Source of the DNA: Asterias rubens
Taxonomy: Eukaryota > Echinodermata > Asteroidea > Forcipulatida > Asteriidae
Length of the DNA: 64,000 bases
Direction: 5' to 3'
Assembly: GCF_902459465.1 (NCBI RefSeq)
Contig: NC_047063.1
Location: 13,391,343 to 13,455,342 of the forward strand
The notes below the pieces were generated by a model, which worked only from the letters and a program-made list of their open reading frames with translations, was not told the DNA's origin and did no database searches. A program made the position numbers and the translations under genes. Position 1 is the first letter of the stretch. Each line of letters starts with the position of its first letter. This document shows, piece by piece, positions 21,078 through 32,204 of the stretch.

Positions 21078-23820
21078 TTTTTGATGGACGTGTTGCATAT
21101 GTACCTTCTCTCTCACATGGACGCAGCCAACCTACCGTTTCTAGAGTACCCTCTATTAAGCAAACCAACAAGAATTACAAGTTATAGTTCAACCTTAATT
21201 GACAATATATTAACAAATGATTTTCTGAACCATTCTGCTGGTATTTTAGTAACCGACATAAGTGACCATTTACCTGTATTTCTTATTATTGATCAATTTA
21301 AAGAAAAAAATCAGGGTGAACGAAAATATGTCAGACGTGATTTTAACATGAATAACGTAAAATGCTTTAATGATGATCTAAATGAGACTGATTGGAATTT
21401 TTTAAAGTCTCCAAATGATATTCATGATATATACAATACTTTCCTAGAGCATGTACAAACATTGTATGACAAAAATTTCCCTGTTCAAGAAATCAAATGC
21501 CGTTATGATAAATATAAGTCTCCATGGCTATCGGATGGTATTTATAATTCCATAAGAAGGAAAAATTACCTGTATAAAAAATTTCTTAAAAACCCTACTT
21601 TACAAAATAAATCTTGTTATACTGTATACAAAAACAAGTTATATTCTTTAATTAGAATATCAAAGAAAAATTACTTGAGTAAAAAATTCAACCAAGAAAA
21701 AGGCAATGTGAAAGGTACATGGAAGCTCATCAATTCATTATTAAATAAGAACAGGCAAAAAGCAAACCCCTCGTATTTTATTCAGGACGAAAAGAGAATA
21801 GATGATAACAAAGAAATTGCCGATTCATTTAGTGATTACTTTGTCAACATTGGCACCAGGCTTGCCAGTAACCTCCCATTGTGTAATACAGCGTTTGAAT
21901 CTTTTCTGAATAACAGATGTTCACATTCTCTTTTCTTGACGCCCATTACGCAAGAGGAAATAGTGGATATTCTTAACAACATTCCTCATGGTAAAGCGTC
22001 TGGCTGTGACGGTTTAAATTCTTTTGTTATTAAACAGGCTAGTTACTCACTAGCGAAGCCATTAGCTGAGCTTTTCAATATGTCTTTAGCTTTAGGAATT
22101 TTTCCTGACGGGCTAAAAATAGGCAAAGTTACACCAATACATAAGAAGGGCAAGAAGCATGATATTAACAATTATAGGCCCATAACAGTAGTATCTATTT
22201 TCTCAAAAACTTATGAAAAGTTAATATATTCTAGATTAAACTCTTTTATAAGCAAAAACAATATTCTGTCTGAATCACAATTTGGATTCAGAGAAAATCG
22301 CTCAACTGACCTAGCAATTACGTATGTAGTTAATAAATTATCACAAGCTATTGACGATAAGAACATCTCTGTTGGTATATTTTTGGACTTGTCCAAGGCT
22401 TTCGACACGGTTAATCATGAAATCTTGCTTCGTAAATTAGAACACTACGGTATCCGTGGAATAGCATTGGACTTGTTCAAAAGTTACTTATCAAATAGAA
22501 AACAATTTGTTTCGTATAATGCTGTCAATTCTATTGATCAACTTATTTCTTGTGGTGTTCCTCAAGGTTCTGTGTTGGGTCCCTTACTTTTTATTATTTA
22601 CATCAATGACATTTGTAACTCATCTGATATTATTTCATTTTGCTTATTTGCAGATGACACAAGTTTATTATACAGTCATAATAATGTAGATGCCGCGATT
22701 CAGAACCTTAATTTGGAACTTCAAAAAATAAGTACTTGGCTTTTAGCCAATAAGTTATGTATTAATGTCCTAAAATCTAATTATGTTATATTTTGTGCAA
22801 ATCAATATAAATATACTCAATCTATTCCCTTAGTTCTAAATGGTATCAGTTTGAATCAAGTGAAAGTTACGAAATTCTTAGGTATATATATTGATGAACA
22901 TCTAACTTGGAAATATCATATCAATGATGTATCAAGTAAATTATCAAAAAATGTGGGTATAATGAATCGTTTAAAGTTTTTCTTACCTAGTAATATTTTA
23001 TTGACCATCTATAATTCTTTTGTTCTGCCGTATTTAAACTACTGCATTCTCATATGGGGTGGTTCTTCAACTCGGTGTGAGAGACTATTTACTTTGCAAA
23101 AGCGGGCTGTTCGCATAATTTCTAATGCTGGTTATCGTGATCATTCAGCCCCACTTTTTAAACAATTTAAACTTCTAAAATTAAATGATCTTTATTGCCT
23201 TAATTTAGGTAAATTTATGTATAAATACAACCATAATGCATTACCTTCTTGTTTTAACTCTTTCTTTACATTAACTTCAAATATTCATTCTTATGATACT
23301 CGAAGTACTCGTAACAAAAAACTTTATGTCCGTTTTAACAGAACATCATTGTTTAGAAATAGTCTTGTCCAACGTGGTACTACATATTGGAATAGTCTCA
23401 GCGATTCGTTAAAATCTTCACCTACTTTGTCAAATTTTGCTAAAAAAATTAAAGCACAGTTCTTTAATTCTTAGTTTTGAATGTAAAGTTATGATATATT
23501 TTCCGGATGATGTTTTGTCTTTGTACCTACATGTATCATGTTTCTATGTAAGTCAGTGTTGTGATAGTCTGTTGGTGTGTTTATTTGTTTGTTTGTTTCT
23601 TGTCTGTCCGTAGGTACGGGAACAAAAGCTTTTGCTTCACCCTATGCCTAAATGTTGTCCTGTCTGCGATTATTTATTCAACTTCCGTGTAAATTGTTAT
23701 TGTTTTTATTTTATCTCTGGTTTGTCATTATATACTCATTATCATGTATCGTAACTTTAACGATATACACAAATGTAACTTAATGCATGGCAGCATTGAA
23801 ATAAATGTGAATGAATGAAA
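21078..23820 (+). mobile_element. 5'-truncated CR1/L2-like LINE
   Basis: The ORF is followed by about 340 bp of untranslated sequence ending AAATAAATGTGAATGAATGA, that is, a (TGAA)-type tail like those of L2/CR1 elements. The 5' end is abrupt inside the endonuclease domain. The DNA just left (21027-21065) contains AAATTTGTAAATAACATAAG, also present in element E2, so the LINE probably landed in or beside a repeat. I could not identify target duplications. Confidence 0.7.
21081..23474 (+). CDS. CR1/L2-like LINE polyprotein: endonuclease tail and reverse transcriptase
   Basis: A single 797-aa open frame without a break. Residues about 25-75 are the end of an endonuclease (ITSYSSTLIDNILTN, then VTDISDHLPVF with the SDH motif). 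The reverse transcriptase follows: IGKVTPIHKKGKKHDINNYR, FGFRENRSTDLAI, GIFLDLSKAFDTVNHEILL, SCGVPQGSVLGPLLF and the catalytic SFCLFADDTSLLYS near residue 525. The C-terminal part (LPYLNYCILIWGG; KRAVRIISNAGYRDHSAPLF) matches the CR1/L2/Rex tail. No RNase H. The N-terminal part of the endonuclease is missing, so the copy is 5'-truncated, which is usual for target-primed retrotransposition. The intact RT frame suggests fairly recent insertion. Reverse transcriptase copies the element RNA at the nicked target. Confidence 0.85.
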   Translation: MMDVLHMYLLSHMDAANLPFLEYPLLSKPTRITSYSSTLIDNILTNDFLNHSAGILVTDISDHLPVFLIIDQFKEKNQGERKYVRRDFNMNNVKCFNDDLNETDWNFLKSPNDIHDIYNTFLEHVQTLYDKNFPVQEIKCRYDKYKSPWLSDGIYNSIRRKNYLYKKFLKNPTLQNKSCYTVYKNKLYSLIRISKKNYLSKKFNQEKGNVKGTWKLINSLLNKNRQKANPSYFIQDEKRIDDNKEIADSFSDYFVNIGTRLASNLPLCNTAFESFLNNRCSHSLFLTPITQEEIVDILNNIPHGKASGCDGLNSFVIKQASYSLAKPLAELFNMSLALGIFPDGLKIGKVTPIHKKGKKHDINNYRPITVVSIFSKTYEKLIYSRLNSFISKNNILSESQFGFRENRSTDLAITYVVNKLSQAIDDKNISVGIFLDLSKAFDTVNHEILLRKLEHYGIRGIALDLFKSYLSNRKQFVSYNAVNSIDQLISCGVPQGSVLGPLLFIIYINDICNSSDIISFCLFADDTSLLYSHNNVDAAIQNLNLELQKISTWLLANKLCINVLKSNYVIFCANQYKYTQSIPLVLNGISLNQVKVTKFLGIYIDEHLTWKYHINDVSSKLSKNVGIMNRLKFFLPSNILLTIYNSFVLPYLNYCILIWGGSSTRCERLFTLQKRAVRIISNAGYRDHSAPLFKQFKLLKLNDLYCLNLGKFMYKYNHNALPSCFNSFFTLTSNIHSYDTRSTRNKKLYVRFNRTSLFRNSLVQRGTTYWNSLSDSLKSSPTLSNFAKKIKAQFFNS

Positions 23821-24469
23821 AAAACATGTGTTTGTATTGCATCTCCATGCATAGAGCTAGGACCTAGGTCTATGGTCCATGGTCCGTCCGGGGCCGGTCG
23901 TCCGCAGCGCTACAAATTTAAATAGCTTACTTTAGGACGGGAGCGTTATGGAGTTGCACAACACCAGAAATAAGGTGCTTGATACCAAGTAGCCTCATCT
24001 TCCTAGCAAACAAAAACAATTTTTTACCGTCCTGTGTGCTGCCGTCCCGAAAGGTCGCTACTAAGTCATGCATAGCAGGGTGCTTGCATTAAGAGCCTTG
24101 GGCAAGGCTATAGATGTAACAGCTCTATAGGAATTCTGGAACAAAAGCAGAATTTGTTTTTGTTGTATGCAGTTGGAATTTAGTTTGTGGAGCGCATCCG
24201 TGCACGATGGAAAACGGGAAATGTGTTATAATAGCCAAGGACATCCACTGACGCTTACCCAGGTATAGAGTGCAATACAAATGGAACATTACCAAGAGTG
24301 TGCGAGAGTACAACATATGCCGGTGGGTAAGTGTATGAGCTTAACCGTTGTTTCCCTGTCGGTCTGGTCTACTATTATCATACTGATTGAATCAACGGCA
24401 GTGGGAAATGGGGGTAACACATATAGTTAAGAAAACACACATAAATGGGCATTCATCTCATCTCATCAT

Positions 24470-26613
24470 CTAGGCATTGTCCATCCACTGCAGGATGTAG
24501 CCCTCTGTCAGATCTTTCCAGGTATGCCGTTCCTTTGCTATCCTTGTCCAGGTCCCCCCCACCAACTTTGTTATGTCATCCCTCCATCTTTTCTTCGGTC
24601 TGCCCCTGGATCTTTTTCCTACTCGGGGTTGCCATTCTGTGGTTCTTATGGTCCATCTGTTATCTGTCATTCTTGACACATGGCCTGCCCACTTCCATTT
24701 CATTGTGCTGACATATTGGATAATGTCTTTGACTTTTGTTATATCCCTAATTGCTTGGTTGGGTATCCGGTCTTGCAGTTTAATCCCTAGCATCCTTCTT
24801 TCCATTGCTCTCTGCGTGGTGGCTAATTTCTTGTTTATCTGTTTGGTAGTTGACCATGTTTGGCATCCATATGTTATTGTTGGGAGTACACATAGGTCAA
24901 ACATTCTTTTCTTCAGGGAAATTGGTAGTTGTTTGTCGCATAAGATTTCTTTGTATCTTCCAAAGAGACCCCATCCTGATTTGATTCTTATGGATACTTC
25001 TTCTTTGGTTGTGTCTTGCATTTTTAATGTTTGGCCAAGATACTTGTATTCATGCACTTTCTCTATAATGTCGTTATCGATTCTGACAAGACTTTGGGAG
25101 TCGATGTTGGTCATATATTTTGTCTTTCCTTTGTGCATTTTAAGTCCCAGTCGGTTGCTTTCTTTGTGGAGCCTGTTAAATTGTCTTTCCAGGCTTTCGA
25201 TGGAGCTAGCGAATATAGCCACATCATCTGCAAATCGTAGGTTTGACAGCATTTCTCCATTGATGTTTATTCCTTCCTCCTCCATCTCTGCTTTCTTGAA
25301 AACTTCTTCAAGAGTAGCGTTGAAGAGTTTTGGAGACAGTGGGTCGCCTTGTCGGACCCCTCTGGATATCTTGATTTCGGTTGATATTTCATTGTCAAGA
25401 TGAATTTTAGCTGTAGCATCTGAATATATATCTTCAAGGAGGTTGATGTAGGTTTCATTTATTCCTATGTTCCTTAATGCTCTAAACATTGCTGGATGTT
25501 CTATGGAGTCAAAGGCCTTTTCGAAGTCCACAAAGCCGATGTATAGTGGTAAGTTGTATTCGTTTGTCTTCTCTATGATCTGGTTAATTGCTTGCATGTG
25601 GTCTGTTGTTGAGTATCCCTTCCTGAATCCTGCTTGATCTCTTGGTTGATTCTCATCTAAGATCCTTTCTATTCTGTTGTGTATTACTCTTATGAATATT
25701 TTGTACTGGTGCGAAAGAAGGCTTATTGGCCTATAGTTCTTAACTTCGCTTTTGTCTCCCTTCTTGAAAAGTATGATAATTTTCGCTTCCTTCCAGTCTT
25801 TTGGAATCCTTGTTTTGTTCAGAATGTCATTGAATAAGGTGACCATTTCTTGAATGATTACTTCCCCACCTACTACCATTATATCAGTTGTCACTTGATC
25901 AGTGCCTGGAGCTTTGTTTCTTTTCATTTGGTTTATAGCTGTTTGGACTTCCGAATGTAGAATTGGTGGTATTTCTATTGCATCCGGGCTTGGTATATTT
26001 GTATCTTCTCCTGTCTCTACTTCTATTTTTGAAGCGTACAGTTCTTTGTAGAAGTCGGCACATATTTCCAGTATTTCTGTTCTGTCTGTTGTTTTCTCGC
26101 CATTAGGTTTTTTCATTGAGCAGATTTTTGGTTTGTTACTGTCCTTGTCGATCAGCTTTGGACCCCTTCCGCTTTTAATGATTGATTCAATCTTTTCTGT
26201 CCTTCTTTTCCTTTGTCTCTGTCTCCTTTTCTTTTTGACAAGCTTACTTGTTTCGCAAAGCTCAATCTTCTCATGTAGTGGTAGATTGCTCTTATTTCTC
26301 AGAGACTTTCTTCTCTGGTCGAGTGTTTGTATTTCTAGGTCATCCTTTGTTGGAACCTGCTTCCTAGTATCTTTGTCTCGTTTGGCTAGTTTGGTTGATT
26401 CCTCTTTTATTATATTGTTGATTTCCTCGCATCGTTCATCTATATCGATGTCTTTTCCTTTTAGTACCTCGAAACGGTTCTTGAGGTTCAGTTGGAATTT
26501 GTCCTTGTTCTCCCATAATGCTTGGTTGTTTACCATCATGGGTTTGGTTCTTCTGATTGTTTTCAGTCGGGCTAGTTTTTTGCTGATGGATATTTTTGTT
26601 CTCACCATCCTAA
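24470..26613 (-). CDS. RTE-like LINE, reverse transcriptase part
   Basis: From RMVRTKISISKKLARL the frame is open to a stop at 24470 (last residues LQWMDNA). RT blocks: WKEAKIIILFKKGDKSEVKN, YRPISLLSHQYKIF, DQAGFRKGYSTTDHM, IGFVDFEKAFDSIEH, ISRGVRQGDPLSPKLF and NLRFADDVAIFASS (catalytic FADD). The C-terminal GRYKEILCDKQLPISLKKR, TYGCQTWS and RSRGRPKKRWRDDI match RTE-type proteins. There are no other internal stops. The open-frame stretch that extends beyond 26613 to 26728 is out of register with the endonuclease and is not expected to be real coding. Confidence 0.85.
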
Positions 26614-27516
26614 GTGGTCGCTTCCAATATCTACCTTGGTGATGACTTCGCAGTTGTGTACGATACCTCTCTGGCTGACTAAGCAGAAGTCGATTTGATT
26701 TGTTGTGATGGCGTTTGGGCTCCTCCATGTCCAGTATCTATAATGCGGTTTGTTGAATAGAGTGTTGGCAATGATGAGTTTTTCTTGGATGGCGAACTCT
26801 ATCAATGTATTTCCTCTATCGTTCCTTGTACCTGTGCCAAATGGGCCAATGCATGAGAATGTTTCATCCTGTTTTTTTATTCCAATTTTAGCATTGAAAT
26901 CTCCCATTACAATGGTGTATTCTGACAGTCTGTTGTCCTGTAGTACCTTGCTTAGGTCCTCGTAGAATGATTCAATGTCCTCTTCACTATAGTCTTGAGT
27001 TGGTGCATAGACTTGCACAATTGTCATTGTCCCTTCTTTGATGAGGTTTATATTCATGGAAATTATCCGGTTTGAGTGTTTAGTGAATCCTTTCACATGA
27101 TCCTTAATTCTTGGGTGAATTATGAAGCCTAGACCTTTGTTGTTTGGATCTTCTTCCATTTTCCCTGAGTCATATATCCATATCCCGTCGTTTGTTTGGG
27201 TAAGTCCCTCACCGTGCCTTTTGGTTTCACACAACCCTATTATGTCCCAATTGAAGTCTTCTATTTCTTCCAGAAGTCTTTCTAGATCATCTTGTGTTCT
27301 TAAGGTTCTTGTATTGTATGTACAAATGTTCAGGTCGGAGTTGCCTTTCCTCTTTCTTTCAGCCCCACAACTCCCTGGTGAAGGGTTTAATCGTGACGCG
27401 TCATGTTGAGGTCTTCCCTCTGAATTTGGATTTGGCATTTTCCTTTGCTCCATTTGGCCTTGAGCGTTACGGCCTCTCTTTTCGTTACTCTTCATATCTG
27501 ACAGGTTTTTAGCCAT
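26614..27516 (-). CDS. RTE-like LINE, endonuclease part
   Basis: Starts MAKNLSDMKSNEKRG with a basic, low-complexity leader of about 65 residues. The endonuclease follows: NICTYNTRTLR, WDIIGLCETKRHG (catalytic Glu), GLGFIIHP, IVQVYAPTQD, YTIVMGDFNAKIG (GDFN), RYWTWRSPN, IDFCLVSQ and KVDIGSDH (terminal SDH). The 'NTRTL...CETK.HG' form is typical of RTE-clade endonucleases, which nick the target DNA. The frame breaks right after SDH: two extra bases near 26611-26614 shift the following RT out of frame. Without that lesion EN and RT would be one ORF. Confidence 0.85.
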
Positions 27517-28151
27517 ACACCGACGCGCTGGCTAGACGTGTTGCCGGTGGGTTTTCGATAAGGTGACCTTCCTGTAGCCTTTGACTGCATCCTGCTGTCT
27601 TTCCCACAAGGCAGTGGGTGGGTGGGGTGGGTTGAGGTTATTTATGGGCGCCTCATACTCGCCCGGTGATTCCTTCATTGAGCACGATGAGGTATTTAGT
27701 TAGAGTAGCTGCCCCACACAGACTACTCCACCTCACTCTCGGAAAACACCGCCAGTTGGTCCGCGACTGCTTATTTGGCTATTTCGCAGCTAGCCTCCAT
27801 ATCTGGAGGTCACTCCACTATCCGCCACCTGTGGACGCGTGAGGTTGGGGATTGGTCGCCCCCATTTGTTTGTAAAACAAATCCCTCAAATGGGCATTAA
27901 TATTGCATAATTATTTGACTCTCAATTTAATCCTATGTGCAAGTCCGTGGCTATGGTGTCGTGTTACAGATATAATTGCCTTGAACTTTGGGAAAATACC
28001 CCCTTAAACTTGAGTTTCTTATAATATTTTATAACAATGTCTACGGTTAAAATTTGCTATAACTTCCTGAAACGAAAATGCAAGAACCCTCAACTATGCT
28101 TATTTGTTAGGCGATCTGCAGTAACATAGAATTCAAACTGCCTCTAGCTAC

Positions 28152-28315
28152 CGGGCAACCGGTGGTCTAGTTGGTATGACACTGCTCTAGAATTGCAAAG
28201 GTCGTGGGTTCAAATCCCACCCGAGTTAAATGCCTGTGATTTTTTCACAGGATTCGGGAAAGTACTGAGTATACAGTGCTACACACATCAGTATATATGG
28301 GTAAAAACCAAAAAC
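28152..28315 (+). mobile_element. tRNA-derived SINE
   Basis: An internal RNA polymerase III promoter is visible: A box TGGTCTAGTTGGT at about 28163 and B box GGTTCAAATCC at about 28207. The body follows: TGCCTGTGATTTTTTCACAG, GTACTGAGTATACAGTGCTA and TATATGGGTA. The last part recurs inverted at 30451-30540. It lies 80 bp upstream of transporter copy 3. Confidence 0.75.
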
Positions 28316-29661
28316 TAATATTCGATCTTATGTAATTGAAACCTTTTATTTTGTAGGAACAAGTATCATTAACACTTTAGCAGCTCAGCTGTGCGTTATG
28401 GCATCTCAACGAAGACCAGTTCATCACCAGGACGAGGGCCCTTGGGGTTGGGTCGTTGTGGGCGCAACATTTGTCGCCCTTTTCATCACGTTTGGAAATC
28501 TAAAGGCTCTTGGTGTCCTCCTCCTAGCCATACAGAATGACTTCAATAGTGACGTGTGGATGATTGGTTGGATGGCTGTCCCGTATAACTCAATAAGTTT
28601 CCTATCCGGTAAGAAACTTACGTGACCTTGTCAACATTTGAACCTGGCTTGAACGAGCACAGTAAACAATACCCAAGTTAACAATTAAAACGATTGCCAG
28701 CAGAGAGCCTGCACTGTTTGCAATTTGAGTTTAATGTTCAATTTCGGTATTTTTGACGCATCAATTCTTCCCAAGGCAAGCATGCCGAGAACAGGGGTGT
28801 CAGATTAAGTTTTGTAGTGATGATCTGTTCAACAAGGTGTGTTTTGTGAACAACAAGGATGTTTGATTATTATTAATAAACGTGGATCATTGTATAGCCA
28901 AGGACTGACTCGCAACAGTTTGTTGTGCTTACCAATATTACAAATGTTGTGTCTGTACGTGTCATTTGTCATACGTTCTCAGGAAAATAACTCGTTCATC
29001 AAACTGTTTCATATAATTGCCCGCGTTTATAGAAGCCATTTTTGTTATATATTTCAGTTGCGACAGTCATAGCAAAGTGGTTTTAGGTGAAAGGGTGGTT
29101 ACAAGTTTTGTACTTTGTCTTTACGTATGAATCTTCCATGGTTTATGGGTTCAATACTGTTTGGATGCAGGTCCTATTGTTTCCAGCATAGACGGTCTCG
29201 TTAACAGCAGACGCAGCGTTGTTATTGTCGGTGGAGTACTGGGGTCAGCTGGATTCATCATCGGCTCGCAGTCGACTACAGTGTTTACAGTTAACACTTT
29301 CTGTTGTCGTTCTATCAGGTTAGAATAAACTTATACTGATGATAGGTCACAATATTTATTTGTTTCACAGCGTTCTTTGAATCTCAAATAGCCGAGGTGA
29401 AGATTTGAGGTTTCGTTAAACACCATCTTCCCCGAAACAATTTGTGTCAGTAAAGCACCGGATTGTCATTGTTCCCATTTCATTTCGGTTGTTTTAAAAA
29501 CAATAATAGCAAGATACAATAAACACTAGGTGTTTGGCTTCCGGAGTACAAGCCTGGGCGAAAAAAAAAATCATTGCAGCTTGTTTTATTCTCAAAACAC
29601 GTAATAAATGATCGACATGAAAAAACAAAACAAAAATCAAAAAAACACGCGGTGCCAAATT

Positions 29662-30370
29662 TAAAGGCACCTGGAAATAGATTGTTTTTCCTTCAAACAT
29701 TAGAGTATATGGTCCTGAACAATAAAATAATTTTTTGAGTAATTGTTTTTGACGATTATATGTTTAACAAACTAAATAAAGTTGTGTGGGGGTGACTCCG
29801 CCTACCCCTTTTGTGACGTCAATCGAGGAAGACTTTGCCTCGATCGAACATCGAACCCACGTACGTGCAAGTACATTCAAGGCCTGGACGTGAGTTTGTA
29901 CGTTTGAACAAGTTTTTTTCTTGCATTTTTCCGGCAATGTCAACCAGGTGTATTGCTGCTGGATGCAACAAAACAACTAAAGGTGGTGTCAGTTTGCCAA
30001 GTGTCCGGTCCGACGTCTTTTCCAGCGCTGTGCGGCAAACACTTCGAGCCGTCGTGCGTCGAGAATCCGGAATACACTACACATTTTGACATGAAGAGAA
30101 ACGTTCTTTTCTAAAACATGACAACATCCCAATAATTTTTCCAGCTGGTGGGGAAGTCGAAGAAGGTACCTGAAAGAAGTAACGAACCTAAAGGAGCATT
30201 TGCCTAACGTGAAAAAAAATCAGGTATTGTTTCAACTTTGAGGGCATGTTTTTAGCTTGCGCCAAGCGTCACTATGCTGTGTTGGCACTGCATGCAATTC
30301 ATCGCGCCTCGGACAGCGCCCTCTCATATTCCACTCATCAAAACACATATTTTAGTGACAAAAGCTTTAT
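29662..30370 (+). mobile_element. THAP-containing TIR element E3 (Kolobok-like), right end lost
   Basis: Starts TTAAAGGCACCTGGAAATAG. At 29938-29996 it encodes MSTRCIAAGCNKTTKGGVSL, the N-terminal THAP motif with CxxxxC. After an internal deletion another frame gives GPTSFPALCGKHFEPSC (about 30010-30060), the C-x2-H half. Together these are the four zinc ligands of a THAP finger, but the middle (about 25 residues) is missing and the frames do not join. Further conserved DNA follows (AGCTGGTGGGGAAGTCGAAG; GCAAGCTAAAAACATGCCC inverted). It ends near CAAAAGCTTTAT without the right terminal repeat. It sits in intron 2 of transporter copy 3. Confidence 0.65.
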
Positions 30371-30450
30371 CAAGGACATTATGTATACAAATTGTTAAAC
30401 AATTATCTAATAGATGTTAAATTTGCATCGGGGATAAAGAATATATATAT

Positions 30451-30540
30451 TTGTTATACCCATACACCGATGTGTGTTAGCACTGTATACTCGGTACGTT
30501 CCCGAGTCCTGTGAAAAAAATATATCACAGGCATATTACT
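30451..30540 (-). mobile_element. SINE 3' fragment, inverted relative to the 28152 copy
   Basis: TTATACCCATACACCGATGT, TAGCACTGTATACTCGGTAC and TCACAGGCATATTACTC are the inverse of the body of the SINE at 28152-28315. The tRNA-like head is absent. Confidence 0.7.
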
Positions 30541-32204
30541 CATCAACAATATTATCATCAACTCTGCCAAAGATTTCTAGTCAAAATGTATTTGGACTGT
30601 TTTCAGTTTGCCGCTTGAGGGCGCTCTAACATTTGGTGACGCCATTGGTCTTATTTCTTTAAACCGGACCAAAGGTCTACATGTCAATCTACAAACCATT
30701 TAACAACGCCTTACAAAGCATCCCCAGGCACCTCCGGTTCGGACATATCAAATAAGTTAGTTGGTCGGTGGTTCAATTACCTTTATATGAGTGTTTTTTG
30801 TTTCCAATAAAAATTTAGCAAACGTCACTTTTCTTTTTGTACAGGTCTTGGCAAAGCTTTAAGTTTTTTCTCCTTCTTTGGTGTTCTGGCGTCCTACTTC
30901 AGTGAGAACTATTCGGTAGCTATTGCGATAGCATCATCAAGTATACCAATCTCGATGATCGTGTATGGTCCCTTGACACAGATACTTCTGGATACATACG
31001 GCTGGCGTGGAACCATGCTGATAATGGGTGGTATTACTTCTCACATCTTAGTATGCGGTGAATTGCTTATAGCTCCTGCAGTATCTTCACCAACAAATAG
31101 AGAACAGTACCAACAGGTACCAAACGATGCAGCGGATGGAGACGACATTTCAAAGGAGGGAGACGACATTCCTTCTTTCAAATCCCACCAGGGAAAGATT
31201 TCGACGATTAAGGGGAACATCCAGCGTTTCTTTACATCTATGGACTTTAAAATACTGGCAAACAAAAGATTTATATTTCTATCTGCAGCAATGAGTTGCG
31301 TTAATTTCTGCTTCAGTGGGTGGGTAGTAAACATGGTGTCACATGGTGTATTCCAGGGGCTGAGCAGTAACCAAGCTTCACTGTTACCAACAGCATTCGG
31401 GATTGGATACTTCCTCGGCAAGTTCATGGAACCTTTGTTGGATCGCACGCGACTGAAGCTTTCTACATGCACATGGGTCTATCTTGGCTGCGTCATCATG
31501 TTTGCCTCATATCTTATCGAAGCTTTCATGATATTGTTCCCAGTGCAGATGCTCGTCACGTGGTTCATTGGAACGGGACTTGGTATTGTAACGCAGTCAC
31601 GTGACGTCCTAGTGCGGTTTTTGACGTCAGATGACCGAATCGTAGCTGTGATGTCCTGGCAGTCGCTTTTAGGTGGATTATGTGCGATGGGAAGTGGATT
31701 GCTAACAGGTGGGTTACATAAAGTTACTTTTTTGCAGCCGTGTGCGATGCCGAAACATTTACTAAATGGCCTGATTGACTTCCATTCAACTTATTCACAA
31801 AATAAATAAATTAATAACTGTGATTAAGTAACTAGACGACAATACTTCTACTCATTGTGGAAACAGCGGTTAGCTTCAAGCATTCCACCTTATGCCCAGA
31901 AGTCATGCAGCTGACCTAAGGCGACGTTTCTCCCTCCCGAAAGGAACACAGTATAAAGGTCACATTTAGGTGGACATTTTTAAAACACCCCCTTACAGTC
32001 GGCAAAAAGCACACTGACGTGCACTGATGTTTAACACTCAAAATAAAACTATGTTTATTGTTGTGTTTGCTTTCAGGGTTGATTTACGAATGGACAGGAA
32101 GTTTTCAAGGGGCTCTCATTATGTACAGTGGCATCATGCTGATTTCGATCTTGTTGTTTATCATATATGATAAAATAACAAAACGAGAACAGGACCAATG
32201 TTAG

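Larger units (their letters stand above)
24454..27887 (-). mobile_element. Full-length RTE-like LINE with 11-bp target duplication
   Basis: About 3.43 kb on the minus strand, flanked by AAATGGGCATT at 24443-24453 and again at 27888-27898. The 3' end (left side) is a short GATGAGATGAGATGA-type microsatellite, as in RTE elements. It carries a 5' leader of about 370 bp, endonuclease and reverse transcriptase. The length, the order and the RT block VRQGDPLSPKLF fit the RTE clade. One frameshift separates the two domains. Confidence 0.85.
28398..32204 (+). pseudogene. SLC16-like monocarboxylate transporter, copy 3 (frameshift in exon 2)
   Basis: Exons at 28398-28608, 29171-29318, 30845-31708 and 32077-32204 mirror copy 2 (211, 147, 864 and 128 nt), except that exon 2 is 148 nt. 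It reads GTGTTTACAGTTAAC where copies 1 and 2 have GTGTTACAG, a one-base insertion that throws exon 3 out of frame. The exon 2 donor is also weaker (GTTAGA for GTAAGA). Exons 1, 3 and 4 are otherwise open, with DPWGWVV-like GPWGWVV, YGPLTQILLDTYGWRG and LIYEWTGSFQGALIMYSG. So this is a young pseudogene, a truncated protein, or a sequence/assembly error in a T run. A TTTTATTTTGTAG acceptor at 28357 could join an upstream 5' non-coding exon. Intron 2 hosts THAP element E3 and a SINE fragment. Confidence 0.7.

Noticed and set aside
24573-26642. Long plus-strand frames (276 and 169 codons)
   Set aside because: Antisense of the RTE reverse transcriptase, which has all catalytic blocks on the minus strand.
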